The position numbers and the translations under genes are program-made. From NCBI GenBank assembly GCA_020747015.1, contig JAGTJM010000074.1, positions 85,083-149,082 of the forward strand: 64,000 bases of DNA. Reading direction: 5' to 3'. Under the pieces are notes generated by a model. That model did not search any database and had not been told where the DNA came from. It was given only the letters and a program-made list of their open reading frames with translations. The stretch is from Pyrenochaeta sp. MPI-SDFR-AT-0127 (lineage: Eukaryota; Ascomycota; Dothideomycetes; Pleosporales; Cucurbitariaceae). Of this stretch, positions 22,738 to 33,200 are shown piece by piece; the stretch's first letter is position 1, and each line of letters begins with the position of its first letter.

Positions 22738-24431
22738 ATGCCTCACGCACTCACCTCTCGCGACTCCGTGATGGAGGCAAAGCCCCTTGGATCTTACCCA
22801 CCCAGTGGAATAGACGTTCTCATTGTGGGCACTGGTCTAGCTGGACTGGTAGCCGCGCTTGAATGTACGCGCAAAGGTCACAATGTGCGAGTTCTGGAGA
22901 GGAATGCGGATATCAATACCGCAGGTGAGAAGTCCTTAGCGTGCATGATTGTCTTGATGCTCATTGTGCCTCATAGGTGACATGTACTTCATGGGATTAA
23001 GCGCAACCCGCTTCCTGAAGCATTGGCCTGAGCTGCTGAAGGAGTACAAGAAAATCTCGCTCCACAATGCCTGGATCGAGACATTCAAGCACTCTGGCGA
23101 GGTGGTGATTCCACCAAAGAAAGTTGCAGACCGCCTACGCGCCCAGGGATTGGATCCTGACACGCCACCTGGTGAATTCCAAATGCGCCCACTTGTCTAC
23201 AAGATGTTTGTGAGCGCCGTAGAACGCCTCGATGTGTCGGTGGAGTTCAATTGCAAAGTTGTCGACTACTTTGAAGATGAGCAGACTGGAAAGGGTGGCT
23301 GTGTGCTAGAAGATGGAAAGCGCTACGAGGCAGATGTAGTCATCGCAGCTGATGGCGTGGGGTCAAAGAGTCAGAAAATTGTTGGTGGACAGGTACGCGC
23401 AAGGCCTTCTGGGCGAGCCATGTGGCGCGCTGCGTTTCCAAGAGAAGAGCTAGATAAAAACCCCAAGGTCAAAGAGTTCTTCAAGCTGATGCCTGGTAAC
23501 GAACCGATTGTGAGGACATGGCTAGGGTAAGTGATTCATCTACAGTCTGAAAAGTAGTATACTGATAGCTTCTAGGCCTTCTACGTACGCACTTACTCTA
23601 TCTCGCGAAGATGTGATGGTCTGGATCATGAACCATGATGTAAGATCACATTTAACGCTATATGCCTATGGCTAATTCTTTTAGGTAACTGGCACGGAAA
23701 AGGAGAGTTGGAATAATACGATCGAAAAAGAGGAAGTGCTCCAGGGCATGGAAGATATGCCGGGAATGGAGAAAGTCAAGTGGGCACCCATTTTCAAGGA
23801 ACTTGTTGAGATTACTCCACCCAACACTATCGTCAATTTCGAGCTTCTATGGCGGAACCCCCAACCTAGCTGGACATCTCCGGGTGCACGGGTTATCCAG
23901 ATCGGTGACGCTGCACATTCCTACCTTCCAGCTTCCGGCAATGGCGCGACACAGGCTATCGAGGACGCGATATCAATAGCATCATGTCTGCAAATTGGCG
24001 GAAAGGAGAACATTCCCCAATCTGTGCGCATTCACATTCGATTTCGGTCAGTTCAAGCATTAACATCACCACCCATTCTCTTTGACTAACGATAATTCAG
24101 CTTCATTCGCAACTCATGTGCCCAAAAACTCGGCTTCTCTAACGCCGAACTTCTTCAAGACACTGACTGGGACAAAGTCAAGCTAGATCCGCGCCGTGCC
24201 GCGCCCAAGCTACCTAAGTGGGTCTGGTCGCACGACCCGGAGGCCTACGCATATGAATACTACGAAAAGAGCGCCGAGAGCTTGAGGAAAGGCGTCGATA
24301 TGAAGGACGAGGATGCTTTTGAGCCGAATTACCCGAGGGGATACAAGTATGAGCCCTGGAGTATCGAGAAGATCATGGATGACATGCGAGCGGGCAAAGC
24401 CATTGATCTTGGGCCTGGAGATTGGGAGTGA
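22738..24431 (+). CDS. FAD-dependent aromatic hydroxylase / monooxygenase (salicylate hydroxylase-like)
   Basis: Five exons: 22738..22924, 22977..23526, 23576..23639, 23685..24046, 24101..24431, joining to 497 residues. The four introns are 45-54 bp, GT...AG, and the phases agree throughout. The class A flavoprotein motifs are in order: an N-terminal GTGLAG dinucleotide-binding loop (residues 31-36) with the acidic VLER end, the DG motif in AADGVGSKS (about 188), and the GD motif IGDAAHSYLPASGNGA (about 341) that contacts the FAD ribityl and pyrophosphate. The family uses NAD(P)H and O2 to hydroxylate aromatic or polyketide-derived rings. It is soluble, with no signal peptide. It lies head-to-head with the P450, and a NmrA-type gene follows 2.9 kb downstream. 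The substrate is not predictable. Confidence 0.93.
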
Positions 24432-27284
24432 AAACTGGGATAGTACGATGCAATGTGTGAGGTGAAGCTAGGTTTCGAGGACTACAATCAATAGACATTT
24501 TCAAATGGCCAATCTATTCCTCCTTAGATTTACCATACATCCCATGCACGTCCGCGCTCGTATGATTTTCAGATTTGCCCAGCCTCGCGTACGCAACTGC
24601 CTCGATATGAGGAACGAACATCGTCATAGAATATGCAGGTTTGCTGTTGTGATAGAACGATGGGCGCACATCACAGCACGCTGACTCTCCCGCACAGAAT
24701 GTACAAGGGTCGCTCCCCTATCCCTGCCCAATCTCGAACACGACCGTTGGTTCGGTATACTGTTGCGATATCCACCTTTGACTTTTCGGGACTGACATGC
24801 TTGATGGAACAATTGGGCGTCAATTATCGGTTAGACTGTTTGTGGTTCAGTGTTCGTGTTTGACGATGCGCGTTCGCTGACAATTCATGTTCTATTCTTG
24901 AAGTTTGCTGATGAATGTCTTAACATTGCTACGTTGCCCTTGGTTGTAAGTAAGATTGCATGCAATGTAAGTTAAGCTTTCTAGACTGACTTTAAAACGA
25001 CTGTATTACACTGCATGTGGGGCGAGGTTACTGAGCAAATTTAGTATAGTCGTACACCGCATTGTGGATGAGCAAATGCTTGCAAACACTGAAACATCCA
25101 ACTGTTAATTGCGGCTCGTATTTTCAAGATATCTTTGCATGCTGTGTGATCATCTTGAGATGCGTGTCCCATAACCCCTGTTATCGTCAATTGTGAATGA
25201 GGGTACTTAGCATGACAGCATTTGGGGCCACAATGGAAAATCAAGGGCATGCCTGATAACTAACTTCACAAAGCTGCAGATGTATTGTAAATCATGTAGA
25301 CTGCCATAACATCTTGACGGCATGATTATCGCGATATTCCATCCCGACCACCGACGGTCAACCCCTGGTCTAAGTGCACCGCCAGGGCCTTAATTTTAAC
25401 ACCCACTTTCCTTTGGAATTCCGGGAAGCACTACGGCTCTCCAACGGAGATTTTTGATAACATCCATGCTGTTGATCTCGGATGTAGTCTTTGTTCTGGC
25501 GTGAGGGGGTTGAAAGAAATCAATGACGCTGCCAAGTCACGCCAACCGCACTGCAAGGATACTGATGGTTTGTGCTGAGATAAGACTGCGGAGCATACGT
25601 TTGGGAGATCATTTCTTTGAAGCTCAGAATGAGGTAGTACGGACTTTGTTTGTGAGACAGGAGGGGGTAAGAATGTCAAGGGGGCGCGGTGGTGGCTGCC
25701 CGGGTATGGCGGGGATTGAGTCTCCACAATGGTGAGCAGAATGCTAGAAGATCGAGCTTAGAATACTTACCTACCTAAATGACCGAAAATAGAGAGAATT
25801 TGTAAGCAGGAGACATGTCGTGAGGTGCTCTGCAAAAATGCTGTTTTGATTCGTGAAGGTTCAGACGAGTATCATTTAGATAGTTAGGCGGAAATTGATA
25901 TCTTCGTTCAACCATTAATAACAAGAAACGGACGATTCACTACTTGAACAACTTTTCCTGATTAAGGAATCTATCAGTGCTGAACTTGATTCAATTACTC
26001 GGAGATTCGTCTCGCAAACGCACATGTCGCATGGTATGCAGCGGGCTGGCGTTCCATCAACGGGTCTACTCCACCTATGCTCAAACCAGACTATGTCTTA
26101 ATAGTAAGGAAGTTTGTGTGAGTGTTTCCTGTGATAATAACTATATATTTGACAACGACGATAGTCCAAGACTTTTTCTCTTCTCTCCCTTTTACCCTTC
26201 GCCTCAAACCTACAGCCTAGCCCGATCCACCGCCATGATACTCTCTCCCATTTTCGAACCTTGTTCTGACTTTTAAGCAAAAGCAACATGAAATTTCTTC
26301 TATGTTGCAAGATTAACGAATGCAGTCCACGCGCGCGATGAGTTCAGGTGCAATCGTTGATGGAAAAGTGGCAAGGCCTCGACGATGGTAGCCGGTAAAT
26401 TGGCAGAATACTTGACGAAAGACATGCTATTTGGTGTAATATCAACATGTGGGAATAGATTTATGGATTTCGTTACTTGTGCACAGTAGGGAAGCGAAGG
26501 AGTTGAAGCGATGCGTTCGCAGAGGCATTCGGTGGAAGTCAATGATGAGATGTAGGGTAGAGTGTCAATAGTATATGATACGTTATATGAGTGTAAGCAT
26601 GTCTTGTGAATCAATCCGTAAAAGTAATTTAGTCGGCTTCTCCCATGGTTAACTGTATTGTGATAGGCTTCAAGGTGAAAATTTCTACCACAGCGGTACA
26701 TTCCTGCGGGTATCTGGGGTTCAAGTATCATCTGTCTGTATCCTCTTCTACCAGATCCCATTCCTTAGGCCATGCTGTATTGATTCTGCAGGATTCAAAA
26801 GTCACTGATGCCTGTATTCTACATTTAATGTCACTGCAGCTATGGAAACTATCATCAAGGAAACCGAAGTGCTTTTAGCACACCACTTGCGATGATCTCC
26901 TCCCGACCTGCATTCAGCACTGTTCACCAGATAGTGTATTATCGCAATGTCGGGGCCACAACCTCCGACAAATGATCTTGTATGCCTCACTGGACGCGCT
27001 ACCAGTACGTCATCAACGCAGATGGCTTTCCCGATCAACATACGGGCATGAAAACTCAGAGAAGAATGCGAGGTCAACGTGAATTGCGGGGCCGTATCTG
27101 AGGTTACCTGGAAGTTTGTCCTTGTGCAGAATTATATATCAATGAGTGTACAACCCTTTTCATTCTTGGCCGACTAACCGTCATTGTGTTCCTGTATCTT
27201 GATTGCGGGCGGCTTTTTGCAAGCTTTTGCATCACCAAGCAAGCATACCTCCATATATTGCCAAGAAACTTTAATTATCCAGCC
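24432..27284. other. Intergenic region
   Basis: This is 2.9 kb without a supported gene. A 153-codon ATG-started frame on the minus strand (26300-26761) is the longest opening, but it shows no domain and its Tyr/His/Ser-rich composition is consistent with chance in AT-rich DNA. A TATATA sequence about 150 bp before the NmrA-like start codon could be a core promoter element. Confidence 0.45.
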
Positions 27285-28238
27285 ATGAAAGCCATCCTAG
27301 TCACTGGAGCAACTGGAAAACAAGGTGGTTCTGTGCTGGACCAGCTTGCGACACATCCATCCACTTCAGAGTACACTCTTTTAGCTGTCACTCGAGATGC
27401 AAGCTCCAGTGCTGCAAAACGCATAGTTGAGCGCCATACTTCGGTCAGGCTCATTCAAGGCAACTTGAATGACGTTACAAGGCTTTTCAGCGCCGCGAAA
27501 GCGGCGCTCAAAGAAGCCGGACAAGAAGAATATATCTGGGGCGTATACTCGGTCCAAGTTTCCATGGGGAAAAGTGTCACCCATGACACCGAGGTAAAGC
27601 AAGGCACCGCTCTAATCGACGAGTCAATCAAAAATGGCGTCACTCATTTCGTATATTCGAGTGTTGAACGTGGTGGCAATGCTCGCAGTTTCGAAAATGC
27701 TACACCAATCCCACACTTCCAGAGCAAGTACAAAATTGAACAACATTTACTCGAAAAGGCTGGAAAGACTGGTGAGGTCATGGGCTGGACGATACTACGA
27801 CCTGTCGCCTTCATGGACAATTTGGAGCCTAATTTCCCGACCAAAGTCTTCCTTGCGGCACTGAGAGACGCGCTACAGGGAAAACCGCTTCAGTGGGTGT
27901 CTGTCGAAGACATTGGCATTTTTGGAGCGAGAGCCTTCAGGGAGAACATGAAGTGGAATGCTCGTGCGGAGGGCATTGCAGGCTGTGAGCTTACTTTCGA
28001 AGAAATGAGCGATTGTTTTGAACGTACAACAGGTAGCCCAGCGCCAGCCACGTACGGCATTCTAGGGTCGGCACTAATGTGGGCGGTCACTGAAGTGAAT
28101 CTAATGATCAATTGGTTTGCTACGGAAGGCTACGGTGCTGACATTCGGAAGTTGAGGGAAGAAGAGCCGCAGCTGTGTGATTTCGAGACTTGGTTGGGTA
28201 AAAGGAGTGGCTGGAAGTCACAAACTCTGGCGAGGTAG
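27285..28238 (+). CDS. NmrA-like NAD(P)-binding Rossmann protein
   Basis: A single exon of 317 residues. The ATG at 27285 is chosen because it starts directly before the nucleotide-binding loop MKAILVTGATGKQGGSV (GxxGxxG); the in-frame upstream extension has no Rossmann features. The TRD sequence after the second strand (AVTRDASSS) is typical of NmrA relatives, as are YIWGVYSVQV, FVYSSVERGG and the substrate-side PHFQSKYKIEQHL. The Lys in the YxxxK-like SKYKIEQ region is present but the catalytic Tyr pattern of true short-chain dehydrogenases is not clear, so the protein could be a redox sensor, an isoflavone-reductase-like enzyme or a regulator. It lies between the FAD monooxygenase and a DUF1772 gene, a combination seen in secondary metabolism loci. 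Confidence 0.9.
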   Translation: MKAILVTGATGKQGGSVLDQLATHPSTSEYTLLAVTRDASSSAAKRIVERHTSVRLIQGNLNDVTRLFSAAKAALKEAGQEEYIWGVYSVQVSMGKSVTHDTEVKQGTALIDESIKNGVTHFVYSSVERGGNARSFENATPIPHFQSKYKIEQHLLEKAGKTGEVMGWTILRPVAFMDNLEPNFPTKVFLAALRDALQGKPLQWVSVEDIGIFGARAFRENMKWNARAEGIAGCELTFEEMSDCFERTTGSPAPATYGILGSALMWAVTEVNLMINWFATEGYGADIRKLREEEPQLCDFETWLGKRSGWKSQTLAR

Positions 28239-28442
28239 CGATTGTCGCGTTGCGATTCTTCTTTAGTGCTAGCATCAAGCGCATAGACGTGTAGTTGAGT
28301 CCTGAATGCTATGAGTATCGGCATCATCTATAAGGTATCGCAAACAATACATCTTTTTCACGTGTTGGACATTCCTATGGATGGCTGTGTTTATTTGACT
28401 TCACCCGATTCATCCACCTTCACTGGTTTCAGTATTCGATGT

Positions 28443-29014
28443 TTACAGGGAGAGCAGATTCCAAAGCGCTATGCTACCTGCAACAATCGGAGTGACCACA
28501 CGCAACCGATTCCAGCTTGCCCACTTCCTCGCAATACTCTCCGCCTCTCCCAACTCTTTATCACTCGATCGGGACGCCAGCGCCTCCAACTTGTCGTTCA
28601 GCGGTTGCATATTGAGCGCAGAATGAAGGATTGTTGTCAGATGCATGATCGCTGCAACTCCAAACAGCTTCCAATCGCTTCGCGCAAGGAGGCCCTCGCG
28701 GTGCACAGCATAGCCTGCGTATGCATAGCCTAGAAAGCCAAGAGAAGAAATAGGGCGAAAGAATTGGTTGCCCACAGTCCAGCAGAGAGGCCATTGGCGC
28801 CCAAGGAGTCTCGCACGCTCAGAATGTTCAGGCGAACCGGAAGGTGGAAAATCGACAAGAAGTGCTGGTACTGTCATGAAGGATTGTGTGATCGCATTGC
28901 CTGAAGTGGTGAGTCCTATTTCTGCCTTACGTGAGGCAGAAACTTACCAGCCAGGATAAATGAAAACGTAATGCAAGTTCCCGCTACGCTCTTTACGATG
29001 AAATTGTCAGACAT
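28443..29014 (-). CDS. DUF1772 / anthrone-oxygenase-like membrane protein
   Basis: Two exons, complement(28443..28900, 28948..29014), encode 174 residues, the normal length for the family. The 47-bp intron has a GTAAG donor and a CAG acceptor. Three or four hydrophobic helices are visible: residues about 8-25 (VAGTCITFSFILAG), the segment around SLGFLGYAYAGYAV, KLFGVAAIMHLTTILHS, and the last, VVTPIVAGSIALWNLL. The His-containing HLTTILHSALNMQPLNDKL and WNRLRVVTP motifs are characteristic of DUF1772 proteins. Some members of that family oxidise anthrones to anthraquinones in aromatic polyketide pathways. The gene is convergent with the NmrA-like gene (204 bp apart). The biochemical role here is inferred only from family and neighbours. 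Confidence 0.85.
28919..28942 (-). other. Hairpin inside the DUF1772 gene intron
   Basis: The arms TTTCTGCCT (28919-28927) and AGGCAGAAA (28934-28942) are perfect reverse complements with a 6-nt loop. The stem begins right after the GTAAG donor and takes up half of the 47-nt intron. Confidence 0.7.
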
Positions 29015-30262
29015 TATGATGTTGCCAAACGTGAAGCTCTTGGCGAAAGGATATTGTGAAAGGCGGATTGTGAGATTTGATGGGTCTCGCTGAGTCTAAG
29101 AAACTAGCGACCATCAAAACGGGAACCCTTTGTATAGCATAGCTTTCGGAACTTATGCGACCAGTGAACACCGTCCCGAGACTTACAAGCCGTGCGTTGG
29201 GTCGCTTCGCATCGCACAGCGTTGTGATCATCCCGTTCCTCGTCCAGCCGCCGGTTCCCCACATTCGCCGCGCTCGCTAAGCGGGCACCCAATTTAGACA
29301 CCTCGATTGCATCATGACATATTGAAGGTTGGAAAACAGTTAACAAGGCTAACATAGGATCATGATGGCTCTGCATACTGTTTTGTCCGTGTGGCTGGAC
29401 AATCAGCGGCGGTACTGAATAATGTGCAGCGCTGCATTTGCCTACTCGTGATCCGCATACAGAGACTCTTCCATGCAAACAAAACTCCTGAAGTAGGGCG
29501 CGATAAGATATCATCAAACATGTGAGAGTCTAAGGATGTGAAGCGGGCTGGATTAGTCTCAATGATCACCCGCTGTCAAGACTCAACGAATGTACTCAAA
29601 CCTGAGCCGTTGTGTTTCTACTAGTACTATATTCTACTAGATTCTCAATATTTTCTTTTCTTCGAATATAATTTCAATATGATCTTCTTCGACTACAAAT
29701 GAAACGTTTTTCAAATGTGATGATTCGCAGCAACAGGCCATCATGGCCGAGCATCTGCGGGATATTTTACCCTGGATGGGGACCACATTGGCCATCTTAG
29801 ACCGGCCTTCAGACGGCGAGTGATTGATGATCGCACATATTGAACTTTTGCATTCTTTTCAGTTATCACATGTCCATCGATCTCGAAAAATCTACTTGCC
29901 CGCCGATTGCTTTGACCGCTTCAGAAGGTCCAGGATGACCTGACATCTTCAGGCCAAGTAATAATTACCATATCTGTAGAATCGGGCCAAAAGCGTACGA
30001 TTATACTGTTTTTAAGGAATCTATATATATAACGAATGTATCATGATTGTTTTAGAGGTAGTTTAGGAGGCAGTTTGTACGGCTATGATATTTGAAAGTT
30101 GGGGTTGGGAGGGTGATCTTTCATTTGGTAGGCTTACCTAAACCTCAGTTAGCTGAGGTTTAGTGTAGTGGGGTTATCTGCAACCACACCTCCAGCTGTT
30201 CACTCCATTGTATTGTTATCCGTTTTCTGCGCATACGAAGTCATTATTGACTTGGTTCCTTC
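29015..30262. other. Intergenic region upstream of the NLR-like gene
   Basis: No gene is supported. The stretch 29580-30060 is AT-rich, with TATATATATA-like sequence near 30023 that could serve the NLR-like gene. A perfect inverted repeat at 30138-30163 lies 100 bp before its start codon. Confidence 0.5.
30138..30163. repeat. Perfect inverted repeat, 11-bp arms, 4-bp loop
   Basis: CTAAACCTCAG (30138-30148), loop TTAG, then CTGAGGTTTAG (30153-30163). It lies in the presumed promoter or leader of the NLR-like gene. It could be a regulator site, an RNA hairpin or the footprint of a small transposable element. Confidence 0.8.
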
Positions 30263-33200
30263 ATGGCTATCCAACATGCATCGCAGCGCAGCGACTCGAC
30301 GGATCTTGGCGTCCTTTGGACGAAAGCTGTGAATGATTACGTGCAGAAGACAGGCAACAAGGTTGAGCATATGAGGTCGCAAAGCTTGAACGACGTGATG
30401 GAAGTCACCAGGAAAGAGATGAATAGTTTTGGCGGGCGCCGACATGATGGCGGCAAGGTCGATAAGGTCCGATCTGCTTTCCAGCGTCACCTAGGAGGAA
30501 TGCAGAAGTGCATGGACAGCCTCGAAATGGTGGGTACTGCTGCGGGTGCCTTTCCACCAGCGATGCCTGTTGGAATTGTCTTCAGTGCATGCGGTCGTCT
30601 CCTATCAGTAAGGAGCCACGTGATTGGGTGAGGTTGCCCTTACTAAGTTGATAGGCTTTCGCTGCAGCAAGCGCTCAATATGACAAGGTCGAAGAATTTT
30701 TCAACCACGCAGGCAGGTTTTTTGAACGACTGTCTATCCTTGAAGGAAAAGCAGATGTAGAGCCTCTCGCACTTGCCATCGTTCGCATTTTCTCAATGCA
30801 ATTGTCTATCTGTGGCATTGCACACCGCCTTGCTAGCAGTGGGCGTGTCAAACTCTTTTTCAGCATGCTATGGAATATGGAAGACCTGGAATTGTCTGCA
30901 GCGTATGCGGCTATGCAGGAGTCTATCGAAGAGCTTGGGGCTACCATCGGGTATGCCAGTTACAGTGCCATCCGCAACACACACGAGGAGGTGGGTAAAG
31001 TGAATGAGAAGCTAGATGACTTAGATGCCCATATTCAGGGATTTCGAGCTACTTTGACCAAGGATGTCCAAGCTCTTTATGCAAGTAATCTTGCGCTAGA
31101 CGTCAAAATCACCGAAGGTTTCGTATCCATGGAGGCGAAGCAAGACCAGAGTTACGAATTACAGCTATACCTAGCGCAAACTCAGGACCAAATCATGAAG
31201 GCAATAACACAAAGCATTACATCTCCAGAAGGAGGTCAAATCAAAGGCGATGTAGGCGATGCAGGGATCAAGGCAGTAGCACACGTACGGTCCTTCTTCG
31301 AAGATCACCAGGAGCAGTATCCCACTTTCTCGAAAGTATATGACAGCAATCTAGAACAGCATGAATATCTGGAGAAGACTATGGTTGGCTATACAAACGA
31401 GTGGTTGTTTTCTGATCCAAAATTTTTGAAATGGCGCAACGCTGTTGACGAAGTCATTTGGCTGCACGGGACAGATGGATGCGGCAAAACATATCTCACT
31501 TGTGCTGCATATCAGGACACAATGTCAAAACTTGGAGATTTAGCTTGTTGTGGATACTATTACTTTTTCCCGGAACGTTCTTGTGTGGAGACAGCTTTGG
31601 CGTGCATTGTCATGCAGATCGTTGCGAAGAACGAGCGTTTTGCCGAAGCGATGGCGGCACAGCTTCGTGAAGAAGCTGCTCTCCCTGGAATGGTCCCAGC
31701 AGGCACCCCCACATGGAAGCGGTTCTTCACGTCTAGATTTACGGCCGCAGATTGCTCTGATCGTCTACTCTTGTTCATCGATGGCTTTGACGAGGCTCGC
31801 GAAGACCAGAAACAATTCTTGATCGATCTCGCAGTATACATCCAAGTGAAGAAGGCACGCATTTCGATGTTCTTAACGACAAGGCGCACCTCTGTCCCTA
31901 ATTTTGGATCGCTATCACCTGCGATAATTAATATCACCAAAGAAAGGGTCACGCCGGCGTTGGCCTTCTTAATCAAGAAACGGCTTGAGACAAGGCCTCA
32001 AATCAGGAGGCTCAGCAAGGTTGCGAAGAAAGCGATCTTGCGAAACCTGCTGAAGCACGCAGATAGTGAGCGCCTCAGCTTTTACACCTTTAGAATGGAA
32101 GGATTGCTGACATAATAAGGCATGCTTTATGCGGATCATATGTTGCAGAGATTGGCATATATTGGTCGAGAAAGCGTTATACTCCGAGCGCTCGACAACA
32201 TGCCAGGCAACCTAGTAGAACTCTTCGAACTCTTCGAAAGAGAGTGTGCAAAGGGCCGCACAGAAGAACAACTCATAGCCCTCAAAGCTCTTTTCACTTG
32301 GATGACCTACGCAGAGCGAATCCTAACAATTAGTGACGCTTCAATCCTGATTACTCATACAGTGCAATTTTCACGAGGGCGAAGCTTCCAAGAGACAGTT
32401 CGTGCTATGCATGGTGCTTCGCTATTACACAATGATAACGAGGTTATCGATGTCGAAGACGAAATCATTGGACGATCGTCAAGGTAATACTATCTTCCTT
32501 CTGTTGCCACATCATGATCTGATCAATGTAGATTTTTCAGGGTATCGCGTCAAACTACAAGCAGCGAATATGAAGAGCACGAAGATGAGACTCCAGATGA
32601 AGATGAAGATGATGCTGAAGCAGTGAATGAAAGCAGCGACCCTAGGATGATTGCTTACCGTACAAGTGAGCTCGTCTTCCAGGATTACGCTACACGTCGT
32701 TTCTTTCAGCACTTTGACAAGACCAACCAGGACTTGAAACATTGCTTTCGCGTCTCAGCTCCACAAGCACATTTGGAAATCTTCACGGCTTGTGTAGATC
32801 TCATCCTAGGACTTGGCTGGACTAAGGCTCCTAGGAGTATAGAGCCAAACAGCCTTCAAAAGTATGCGCTTAGGTTTTGGCACAAGCATTTGAGTGAGCT
32901 TGATGTAACTCAAGCCACTGATACAAGTGTCATTTGCGTTATTCGAACACTTTATCGTATTTCGGTTAATGCTGAGCTTTTTGCGACCGCACTTCAGCGC
33001 CATGGCCCAGAAGTGAATGTGGTCCTCCCTGAAAGAAGTCCGGAATCCATAAGTTGGTATGATCGGTTTGATCTTTGGATTAAACGAGCAGCCACACTCG
33101 GCGCCGATGCTGTCTCAGACGACATACAACAATGGATTAGGGGACCTAAGGAGGAGCAAATTCTTCTTCCTCTTGCACGGGGACATCTTAAAGCCTGGTT

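Noticed and set aside
26300..26761. 153-codon ATG-started frame, minus strand
   Set aside because: No domain, no splice partners, composition compatible with chance; kept only as a note.
32113..32115. Stop codon splitting the NLR-like gene in two
   Set aside because: A 54-bp intron (GTGAGC donor, GCTGAC branch, AAG acceptor) spans it and rejoins the NACHT-distal region in frame.
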